64,000 nt of DNA, from the NCBI GenBank assembly GCA_003864495.1, contig ML133476.1, forward strand, positions 12,802 to 76,801. Reading direction: 5' to 3'. The notes below the pieces were generated by a model. That model had not been told where the DNA came from. It made no database searches and saw nothing but the letters and a program-made list of their open reading frames with translations. Below, piece by piece: positions 47,302 to 55,442 of the stretch; the first letter of the stretch is position 1; every line of letters starts with the position of its first letter. The translations under genes were made by a program, and so were the position numbers. Origin of the DNA: Nemopilema nomurai (lineage: Eukaryota; Cnidaria; Scyphozoa; Rhizostomeae; Rhizostomatidae).

Positions 47302-50300
47302 TTATGTAGCTGCCGGAACGATTTCATCGGAAGAAAAGAAGGAAAGATTAAACCGATTTACGTCGCACCATTTATTGGCCATCCTCTGACTTTTGAAAGG
47401 TCCTGAGAATTGATCATCATAATTTTTAAAAAACATTTTACAGAGGCTCTCGGTCATTATTGTACACAGACATAAGCTTGCTAAACTAGCTGGCAAAGCA
47501 GACCCGAACTACTGTTAAATTGTTTAGTAGCCCACTGGAGGTTACCAACTGGCAAGCTATCACCAGGCACGGGGACGTAGGAAGCGTCTGAAAAGTGGGG
47601 GCGGGGGCTTTTATAAAAAAAGAGGTACCTGACCACTCCCATTTTTGAATTTGAAAGGGGCATATTTTGATCTTGCAAGAGCACTGTGGGTTTTCTTTAA
47701 AGCCCAATCTCCACTAGGCGGAAAATATCGAGGCGGAAAATATCGAGGCGGAAAATTAAATTGTCGCGGCGGAAAATGCCGACTAGCGAAAAGTAGAAAG
47801 TGATCCTACTTTTCGCGGCTCGACAATTTTCCACCTAGTGGAGATTGGGCTTAAGAGGGGCACTTTTGCATGGTTTGTCATAAAGCGAGGGCCCCTCTTC
47901 CCCCATTCCCCCACTGACCAGAGTTGCTCTTCAACAAGAAAGATGGACTAATCTTATCGCGGTTCTTGTTGCGGGTGCTACATTGTAAAAGGAACAATGG
48001 TCAAACACGAAAAACAGGTTTTAAACAAGTTCCAGCTTTGAACAACCTGCTGAACCGGTTTTGACATCATTTAACCCAAAAACGAGGTTGTTATAATGTA
48101 CTTATTTACTGTACTGATATGCCCCTTATTATAATGGACTTATATAGACGCATGTAGCTGTTACTTACTTTTGGATTGAATTGAATTATACATTAGTTGT
48201 TGATGTGTTCGGTTGCAGCTGAGTCGAAAGTATAAAGAGAGTCTTTTATCTTGCATCCTCCTGCGGTAATCTATTACAGAGGTTGCTTGTTCCCCCGGCT
48301 TTTTACGGTCACTCTTCGTTTGCTGAAAAATTTCCATTTATCCACTGAGCAAATCTAATAGATATAAAAACTCTATTTTCCCTCACTTAGCACTACATAA
48401 ACGGTAATTAAAATCCGAACAGAAGCCACGGCAAAATAATTCTGAGGGGAGCGATTATCTGCCAATAAATACCCCTTGATGTATCTTAGTATCCTTTGAC
48501 ACAAGCCTCTGTAAATCTGTTAATGGTTTGATGTGTAATAGTTGCGGAGGCAGAACAAGAGTCGATGAATAGACATTGAGTCGCTAGATGTAGTTTAATA
48601 TCGAACCATCCTCGAAGACTGACTAACTAACTACCCGTGACATAGATCATACGTTGGGCGTTATGCCTGCTGTGAACGTTGACATATTACAAACCATCCC
48701 CCTCCTTAGCAAATGGTGTATTAATGCGTAATAAAATCGCCATAGCGCATGGGGGGCGTGATGTTTTGCCGTAAGTGAGTTGGGCGTGCGAACATTCGGG
48801 GATTGTTTCCCCTCTGATCTGCACAACCGGGATTCCTTCCACCCTCATGGCTCCCATGTACAATTTCTATCTCCCCTGTCTCAGGGACAGGCCAGATAGT
48901 CTTCCCCTTATCTTGAGGGACAATGCAAGCCTTGCACTGGTTGTGGTGAACGTTGAGTGTTTTGCCTTCCTTCGACTCAACCTTATAGTTAACCCCACGC
49001 TGGGATAGAACCTTGTAAGGGCCCCTCCACCTTTTCCCAAATTTCCAGTGCTTTGGGCGACGTAGCCACACCCATTTTCCGACCTCGAAAGGAGCCCAAG
49101 CGCGTTGACTCTTAAGTTGTACGTCTGTTGTTGGCGCTGTCGTACCTTTGTAAGGTTGTCTTGTGCTGCATGTCGAACGCTACTCAACGCTTTCCTCAAA
49201 GAGCGAGCGTATTCTGATTGAGAGCAAGGGTTTTTAAAAGGAATGCCAAGTGTCTGTTCCAGGGGGAGGCGAGCGGGGTGACCAAACAATAGCTCAAAGG
49301 GAGAAAATCCGGTAGATTCTTGGGGACTTGTATTGTAAGCGTACACTGCTATATCAATCCATAAGTCCCAATCGTCTCTGTGTTCGGAAACGAAGGACGA
49401 AATAATGTTCTGTAACGTTCTATTTTGACGTTCGACGAGACCATCACCCTGGGGATGGTAAGCCGTAGTACGAGATTTGTAGATCCCCATAATATTGCAT
49501 ACCTCGTGCATAAGGTGGCTTTCGAAATTTGCCCCCTGGTCCGAATGAATGGCAACTGGTGGACCAAACCGAGAGAAAACTTTCGACACTAAAATGTCGG
49601 CAACTGTCCTAGCTTTCTGATCTTGGGTTGGAAAAGCCTCGCACCATTTGGTAAAGTGGTCCATGACCACGAGGATGTGCTTGTTACCCCTAGAAGTGGC
49701 TGGCAGGGGTCCCATATAGTCCATGGCCCAGAATACGAAAGGTTCACTGACACTGATGGGGTGCAAGGGGGCCTTAGTGGTGTGGGAGGATGCCTTTACC
49801 TCACCGCACGTCTGACAAGACTGAATGAAATTCGCGAATCGACGTCCATTTGTGGCCAAAAAAATCTACCCTGGGCTCTAGAGATCGTTTTCGTAATGCC
49901 AAGGTGCCCACCGAACGAGCTACAATGGAGGCCGGAGATGACCTGGGGGACCAGCGTTTCTGGTACAACGACAGCGTAATCGGGGGTGTTCCTCGGTTTA
50001 GGTGTAGACTTCACCAAAATGCCATCAAGAATAAAAAGTTCACTCCAGCAGTTCCAGTAAGCAGACAGTTGAGAATCTTGACCCCACGCAAAAGAAGGTG
50101 GTGGAGGAAAACCCATTGTTTTCATGTCGAGAACCTTGCGAATGTGGGGGTCCGTTTGTTGGGCCTGTTGGAGGTTTGCCTCGTGAGATATTGTAGTTAA
50201 GCATACAAAAGCCGTGGGGAGGACAGGGCTAGGGTGAAGGGACTGAGGTGGAAAAAGGTCTGACGGTAGGCGGGAGAGAGCATCTGCATTACAATTTTGT

Positions 50301-53300
50301 AGGCCAGGACGATGTCGCACCTCAAAGTCATATTCCTGCAGGTCCATTATCCAGCGGGCTCTTCTCCCTTTCGGTTCGGTACTATGAAGCCACCTCAGTG
50401 CATTATGATCAGTGAGAAGAAGGAATTTGCGACCTAAAAGATACACCCTAAAATGATCAACAGCAAAAACAACAGCCAGGGATTCTTTCTCGGTTGCGGA
50501 ATAATTTTTTTCACTGTCAGACAGCGTCCTACTAGCGTAGGAGATTACCCGTTCCTGGCCGCTATCATCAAGTTGTGTGAGGACCGCACCCAAACCGACA
50601 TCAGAGGCGTCGGTCTGCAATATAAACTGTCTTTGAAGAGACGGAAATGCAAGGACAGGACTGGAACAAAGGCGTGCTTTCAAAGCTAAAAACGCGTTAT
50701 CGTGAGCGGCAGTCCAGCAGAACGGTTTCCCTTTCTTTGTTAGTTCTACAAGAGGGTAGGTCAAGGTAGCAAAATTATCGATAAATCGACGATAATACCC
50801 TGCTAGTCCAAGAAAGGATCGTAATTGCCCTACATTACGCGGGGCCGAGATTTTACTAACGGCTTCGATTTTGGCAGGGTCAGTATTAACGCCATCAGCC
50901 GACACAACATGTCCTAAATAGAGAACTTTCTTGGCGCCAAAACAGCATTTGGACGCCTTCACACGCAAATTGTGAGTACGGAAGCGGTCTAGGACCAATT
51001 TAAGTTTCTCGCAATGTTCTGTAATATTTTTGATGGAATAATAATATCATCAAAATAACAGAGACACGCATCATACTGTAAACCAGAAAGAACTATTTCT
51101 AACGCCCTGTCAAAAGTTGCGGGAGCGCCTGACAACCCGTATGGCAGACGAACGAACTCAAACAATCCGTCCGGAGTAACAAACGCAGTTTTATGCCTGT
51201 CGTCTGGGTGCATGCGTACTTGCCAGTAACCTTGGCGAAGATCAAGTGTGCTAAAGATCGTAGAGCCATTTAAGGCGTCGAGTAAATCATCTATCCTGGG
51301 CAAGGGATGGGCATCTCGAATTGTGACGCTGTTGAGTTTACGATAATCAACACAGAATCGAAAAGAGCCATCCTTTTTCTTGACGAGAACAATAGGGGAC
51401 GCCCAAGGGCTAGTACTTGGTGTGATGACCCCCTGTTGAAGCATTTCCGATATCTGTTTTCTTGTCTCTTCGCGATAGGCATAGGGCAAACGTCTTGGAT
51501 ATTGGCGAATAGGCTGCGAGGAACCGGTATTAATCGTATGAGTTATTACGTCAGTTTCACCTAAATCAGGCTCGAAAACGTCAGTATACCGTAAGAGCGT
51601 TTCTAACAATAAACGTCTGTCCTGGGAAGATAAATTGGGGCTCATTGCAGCTTCCAAGTCGTGCCGGGCAGATTGACGCTCTGCAGCACTGCAGATAGGA
51701 TAAGTCATTTCAGAATCAATGGTCGGTAACGATTCAACCAGTGGACAAAAGTCAGCAACTTTCTGGCCGGAAAACAACTCAACACTTGTATTAGAAGTGT
51801 TCATAATTCGTACCGGAATACTTCGACTATTATCAGTCGCATCGCAAATTGTGTATGCGACTTGCAACGAAGAATGCAAATTGGCCGCCGGCCTAGGTGT
51901 AATCATACCAACAACCCCACAAACACTTTTTGGAACGGAACCGGTAAGAATAACCTCGACTCTACTAGGTATGAGGATATCGTCCGGCAAAGTCACGGGA
52001 ACGGGCCCCCGGGAAGGAGACTGGGTTAGAATTACGGGGGCTGCTGCTCTGTCAGCGGCTGCAGAGGATAGCGACGAAGAAACGCCTTGCGAAACAGAGG
52101 GCGATAGTGGAACATTACCATGAGGACCTGTCAGTAAGTAATCGCGCCCTGTACTCATAATACCTAACCCATTGGCGGTTAAAAAGTCCCAGCCAAGGAT
52201 ACATTCAAGTGGGGGGAGCAAGTTGGCACAAACAAAAAACGTACCAGAATAAGTAGAACATTCGCCACAGGACAACTGTACATCAGCTTGCACGGTCCCC
52301 GTCACACGTAAGGGCTCTCCCGTTATAGATATACAACTACTTCCGGCAAAAACATCAAGGGGCGGCCTAGGTATTAACCCGGTATAAACAGAAGAACTAA
52401 TAAAGGACTTCACGGACCCCGTGTCGATTAAAGCGCGCACTAAAACACCATTGACTTTACAAAGAACCAACGGCTGGTTGGCAGAGGAGGAGATAGATGC
52501 CCCGCAGTCAGCCAATTGCTGATACATTTTACCCCGACGAAATTTACAATGAGTAGAGTTACCTCGGTTTTTAAAGCGTCCTTCACAGTCATGAGGTGTA
52601 CGGTCCCAAGCCATACATTGGGAGCACATCGCAGGCGAAGGAGGCATGTCACGGGATTCGACGAGGGAGTTGTTGTTCGAGTTGGGCGGCGGAGGAGCTT
52701 TTTGAAGGGCCACAATTGACTCGCGAAGCAGGTCTTGAGTCTTGGAGAGATTCGCCATAGACATGCGGAGATCAGCAACAGAGCGAGCCAAGGCGGGTGC
52801 CTTTGAAGATGGCGGCGGGTCCTGGCAATCACTGCGTGAAAGGGACTGTATAGCACGGTAGTGCAACAGGAAGTCAACCACATCTTGTAAAGTTGGCGTA
52901 GGATTCCTCTCCAATAAAGCGATCTTTAAATTTGGTTGCAATGAGGAGAGAAATTGCCTCAAGAGTAGCGAGTGCTGCACCGTGTGATCATAACTCGGAT
53001 CTGCCTTGACCAGCAAGTCCCTGAGCTCGGCGACATAAATACGGGGGTCCTCAGCAGGAGAATAGCATCTTGCGTAAAACTGCGCATAAAAATATTCCCG
53101 ATACACTGATGGAATCAAAACTTTGCGAAGGTTGGCAGTCAATGACGAATAAGACGCTCTCTCCGTGGGCGCAAGCAATTCGAAATATGTGGCAGCGGTG
53201 CCAGTGAGGTAGACGGGCAACTTGTGAAGCTTTTCCGTGTCTCCCCAACCGTTTGCTCTCGCACAACGCTCAAAAGAGCGTAGCCATTTATCGAAATCGC

Positions 53301-54446
53301 CATTAGCAAACCTCTCTGGATGAACAGCCATAAAAAGATAAAGCCAGTTTACCTCTGTCACCAATTGTAATAGTTGCGGAGGCAGAACAAGAGTCGATGA
53401 ATAGACATTGAGTCGCTAGATGTAGTTTAATATCGAACCATCCTCGAAGACTGACTAACTAACTACCCGTGACATAGATCATACGTTGGGCGTTATGCCT
53501 GCTGTGAACGTTGACATATTACAGATGGCCCGAAATGAAGTTCGGAAAAATAAATTTAGCTGTGCAAGGATTTCCTGAGCCTACCTTATGCGGTAAAAGA
53601 TTGTCAGGAAACTCCTGCAGCGAAGGATCTCTAGAGAACTTCTGCAGTGCCCTCGTAAAACTACTAGCCATATTGTATACAGAACTGCAAACCCGTTCAT
53701 CTAAAACTTTTTCCAAAACTGCAAACACTGAGTGGTTTCAGGAGATATAAAAACAACATTTGTCTTCCTTTTTCAAAATGGTTCTTAAGAGGCATGCTAA
53801 ATGTATCTGCATTCCACTTTAAGTCTTGGTACTCGAATGTTAGCTTGTAGCAAGAAATTTTGCCTTGCCTAAACAGTATTGAAAGAAGATTCACAAGATA
53901 TCAGTTAAACGGACCAACCAATGAACGAAACCGGTATGCCTATATCTATTAATACAGGTGGTACATTTATGGTTTCTAATTTGCTTAAGATGGTAAATTT
54001 GCCGAATTGGTGGCAGTTTGTGGTGATTTGTTACCTTTTGAACACCTCCCACATTCCACCCTAATAGCTACCGGGGCAATCATTTTTGGATTTGGCTTAA
54101 GCGTATCTATCTCTGTGAAAAATATCATATCTGCAAAAGAACACAAATATCTGCATTTTTCTTTGCATAACCTGGTTAAGTTTTCAAATGAGTGTTGTCT
54201 TGCAGTGATTTACTGTTTGCAGAGATTAATTTTATTTTTACAATGACTGTTTAGTTTTTGGCAAAGTAGACCAACCAATAAAGATTGCTTCTTGAATAGA
54301 GGTCAGTTTAGTTGGGGCTTTGAATTCAATGTCTCTGTTCCAGGAACTAATTCAAAACACCGTGGGAGAAACACGGTGTGTCGCTCGAATCGAAATCACT
54401 GCTTACAAATGAATTCCTTTGGATTTTTGCACAAACGCCTCCACAC
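47302..54446 (-). CDS. Unrecognised multi-exon gene (partial), interrupted in an intron by a gypsy element
   Basis: Five minus-strand candidate exons fit together in phase: 54446-54407, 54130-54035, 53727-53585, 48322-48169 and 47489-47302 (stop at 47302). The acceptors are CTGCGTAG, TTTTGCAG, CCACTCAG, TTTTTCAG and TTTGCCAG. The donors are GTAAGC, GTAACA, GTAGGC and GTAAGT. The sum is 621 bp and the joined frame stays open for 206 residues. Segments include VWRRLCKNPKEF, TEIDTLKPNPKMIAPVAIR, a helical block with SSVYNMASSFTRALQKF, and a C-terminal part ending SSDEIVPAAT. I do not recognise the protein, and the 5' exons were not found between here and RPAIN (55443). The intron 53584-48323 contains the whole gypsy element in the same orientation. 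The model is inference from splice signals and phase only. Confidence 0.5.
47701..47851. mobile_element. Fold-back MITE, 151 bp, TAA-flanked (PIF/Harbinger-like)
   Basis: The ends AGCCCAATCTCCACTAG and its complement (CTAGTGGAGATTGGGCT) are perfect over 17 bp and extend imperfectly through GGCGGAAAAT. The flanks TAA (47698-47700) and TAA (47852-47854) fit the 3-bp duplication of PIF/Harbinger elements. The interior has four GGCGGAAAAT repeats and an inner hairpin (GCGAAAAGTA...TACTTTTCGC). Non-coding. Confidence 0.75.
48534..48691 (-). repeat. 3' LTR of gypsy element
   Basis: 158-bp LTR, the left copy in window orientation. Bounded by TGTAATA/TATTACA and preceded on the minus strand by the polypurine tract. 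Confidence 0.95.
48721..49110 (-). CDS. Gypsy integrase C-terminal domain
   Basis: The frame after the third break. It carries a block WLRRPKHWKFGKRWRGPYKV followed by VNYKV, typical of the SH3-like GPY/F module at the C-terminus of gypsy integrases, and ends near the polypurine tract. The open frame from its first Met is 49071-48721; homology extends upstream to about 49110. Confidence 0.8.
   Translation of the reverse strand, partial: SQRAWAPFEVGKWVWLRRPKHWKFGKRWRGPYKVLSQRGVNYKVESKEGKTLNVHHNQCKACIVPQDKGKTIWPVPETGEIEIVHGSHEGGRNPGCADQRGNNPRMFARPTHLRQNITPPMRYGDFITH
48867..49859 (-). CDS. Gypsy integrase core
   Basis: 330-aa frame. It opens with the CC half of the zinc finger (CQTCGEV), then the catalytic core: first Asp in WAMDYMGPLP, second Asp in IHSDQGANFES, and Glu in GDGLVERQNRTLQ, with the gypsy block YAYNTSPQESTGFSPFELLF. 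It shifts out of frame near 49110, so the residues after QTYNLRVNA are read-through of a wrong frame. Confidence 0.9.
   Translation of the reverse strand: MATNGRRFANFIQSCQTCGEVKASSHTTKAPLHPISVSEPFVFWAMDYMGPLPATSRGNKHILVVMDHFTKWCEAFPTQDQKARTVADILVSKVFSRFGPPVAIHSDQGANFESHLMHEVCNIMGIYKSRTTAYHPQGDGLVERQNRTLQNIISSFVSEHRDDWDLWIDIAVYAYNTSPQESTGFSPFELLFGHPARLPLEQTLGIPFKNPCSQSEYARSLRKALSSVRHAAQDNLTKVRQRQQQTYNLRVNALGLLSRSENGCGYVAQSTGNLGKGGGALTRFYPSVGLTIRLSRRKAKHSTFTTTSARLALSLKIRGRLSGLSLRQGR
49796..50998 (-). CDS. Gypsy reverse transcriptase C-terminus, RNase H and integrase zinc-binding region
   Basis: 400-aa frame continuing RT (thumb block KCCFGAKKVLYLGHVVSADG), then RNase H with LQTDASDVGLGAVL and the DHNALRW block, the connection, and the start of integrase with the HH part of the HHCC zinc finger (GGHLGITKTISRAQGRFFWP). 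It leaves frame near 49835, just before the CC part of the finger. It overlaps the preceding frame by 10 bp because of the frameshift at about 51030. Confidence 0.9.
   Translation of the reverse strand: MVLDRFRTHNLRVKASKCCFGAKKVLYLGHVVSADGVNTDPAKIEAVSKISAPRNVGQLRSFLGLAGYYRRFIDNFATLTYPLVELTKKGKPFCWTAAHDNAFLALKARLCSSPVLAFPSLQRQFILQTDASDVGLGAVLTQLDDSGQERVISYASRTLSDSEKNYSATEKESLAVVFAVDHFRVYLLGRKFLLLTDHNALRWLHSTEPKGRRARWIMDLQEYDFEVRHRPGLQNCNADALSRLPSDLFPPQSLHPSPVLPTAFVCLTTISHEANLQQAQQTDPHIRKVLDMKTMGFPPPPSFAWGQDSQLSAYWNCWSELFILDGILVKSTPKPRNTPDYAVVVPETLVPQVISGLHCSSFGGHLGITKTISRAQGRFFWPQMDVDSRISFSLVRRAVR
50989..53364 (-). CDS. Gypsy gag, protease and N-terminal reverse transcriptase frame
   Basis: 791-aa frame. 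Residues ~13-260 are gag-like (retrotransposon gag block FYARCYSPAEDPRIY...LRDLLVKADPSY). The first Met overlaps the primer-binding site, so Met13 (MAVHPERF) is the likelier start. The Cys/His cluster at ~245-260 (CSQCMAWDRTPHDC) does not fit the usual CCHC zinc-knuckle spacing. The aspartic protease motif IDTGS is near residue 313. Reverse transcriptase starts near residue 600 with YRKLNSVT, TLDLRQGYWQV and LPYGLSGAP, and has the catalytic YFDDI box near 775. The frame is lost just after that box, at a run of A residues near 51030, and RT continues in the next frame. A break inside RT is not a known programmed frameshift position, so it is a mutation or sequence error. Confidence 0.9.
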   Translation of the reverse strand: MVTEVNWLYLFMAVHPERFANGDFDKWLRSFERCARANGWGDTEKLHKLPVYLTGTAATYFELLAPTERASYSSLTANLRKVLIPSVYREYFYAQFYARCYSPAEDPRIYVAELRDLLVKADPSYDHTVQHSLLLRQFLSSLQPNLKIALLERNPTPTLQDVVDFLLHYRAIQSLSRSDCQDPPPSSKAPALARSVADLRMSMANLSKTQDLLRESIVALQKAPPPPNSNNNSLVESRDMPPSPAMCSQCMAWDRTPHDCEGRFKNRGNSTHCKFRRGKMYQQLADCGASISSSANQPLVLCKVNGVLVRALIDTGSVKSFISSSVYTGLIPRPPLDVFAGSSCISITGEPLRVTGTVQADVQLSCGECSTYSGTFFVCANLLPPLECILGWDFLTANGLGIMSTGRDYLLTGPHGNVPLSPSVSQGVSSSLSSAAADRAAAPVILTQSPSRGPVPVTLPDDILIPSRVEVILTGSVPKSVCGVVGMITPRPAANLHSSLQVAYTICDATDNSRSIPVRIMNTSNTSVELFSGQKVADFCPLVESLPTIDSEMTYPICSAAERQSARHDLEAAMSPNLSSQDRRLLLETLLRYTDVFEPDLGETDVITHTINTGSSQPIRQYPRRLPYAYREETRKQISEMLQQGVITPSTSPWASPIVLVKKKDGSFRFCVDYRKLNSVTIRDAHPLPRIDDLLDALNGSTIFSTLDLRQGYWQVRMHPDDRHKTAFVTPDGLFEFVRLPYGLSGAPATFDRALEIVLSGLQYDACLCYFDDIIIPSKILQNIARNLNWS
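53366..53523 (-). repeat. 5' LTR of gypsy element
   Basis: 158-bp LTR, the right copy, seen as identical to 48534-48691. The primer-binding site follows on the minus strand at about 53352-53363. Confidence 0.95.
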
Positions 54447-55442
54447 CTACGCAGATACCCGTAAATAAGAACTTTCTAACGACAGTTGCATATCAAGCAG
54501 ACAACTAGAGCTTTGCCTTTGTTTTCAAGATTTATCCACATCCATGTACTGAAATGAGTCTTTTTTAATTAGACTATAGACTCTTTTCATGGAAAATTTT
54601 CCACCTCCCTGCTTATGAGGAATATCTTCATATGCCCTGACTACACACGAGATGGGCAATCTGAGCTTCTGAATCGAGCAAATTTAGGCCGCAAGCATAA
54701 CTTAGAAGAAGGCCTTTGGCCCCCTTCCGCCTTTCAACTTCTGGCCAAAGAATCTAAAGTAATAATTGTCAAACATACAGCTCTTCGGTTATACAACCTT
54801 ATTTTGCAAATAAACAGCTTTCCGGCAAGAAAAACGATTAGACACGACATTAAATAATTGTTTATTTTTCTATACTCTAACAGAAGTCTTGACGCAAATA
54901 TTTACAATTCAAATGACACTAACTTTGCAAAAATTAGTACAATTATTGGTTAAAATTTATTTGAAAATATTTGTTTCGGTATTTAATTTTCCAATTTACA
55001 AATTAGGATTTCGTTAAATAAAACCAGATATCGGATCCCGCAAAAGATTCTCGTAAAGAATATTCCCCAAAGTAGAATATCAATTATGGTTTACATTTCG
55101 TCTTTTGAAGATTAATCTAGTTATTTTTGGTTGTAGTTTCTATTAGAAACATAAATTCCCAATTTCATTGCAATCACACTTTGAGAGGGCCGCTGTATGG
55201 TAATTATTTTGGCTGATTTAGTAAAAGTAATAAACTAGCGACTAACAGGCGGCCGGGAAGGCACTGGCTTACACATGAGCAAAAAACGAATTTGTTTAAG
55301 TTCACGTGTATACACATACCTAGCTATAAGGAAATATCAAGTTTAGCAGGACACTGAACACCGAACAAGCTGGAGATAATACACTGGATGCTCAAACATG
55401 AAAGTCACCTGGTAAATGTCATTGGGTTGCGTACAGCACAAA
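53528..55442. other. Region between the gypsy element and RPAIN
   Basis: Contains three candidate exons of the unrecognised minus-strand gene (53585-53727, 54035-54130 and 54407-54446). The rest is AT-rich; a plus-strand 80-aa frame at 54615-54857 has no recognisable family. 54870-55400 shows nothing identifiable. Confidence 0.45.

Larger units (their letters stand above)
48534..53523 (-). mobile_element. Ty3/gypsy LTR retrotransposon, complete, 4,990 bp
   Basis: Two 158-bp LTRs (48534-48691 and 53366-53523) start TGTAATA, end TATTACA and appear identical base for base. Target duplication GATG lies at 48530-48533 and 53524-53527. On the minus strand the 5' LTR is followed after 2 bp by TGGTGACAGAGG (primer-binding-site position). 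A purine tract AAGGAGGGGGATGG precedes the 3' LTR. The internal region carries gag, protease, RT, RNase H and integrase in gypsy order, in a near-continuous reading direction but with three frameshifts (about 51030, 49835 and 49110). Identical LTRs imply a very recent insertion. Confidence 0.97.

Noticed and set aside
51000..51060. Programmed ribosomal frameshift in the gypsy element
   Set aside because: The break lies inside the reverse transcriptase domain after the catalytic box, not at a gag-pol boundary; a homopolymer indel is simpler.
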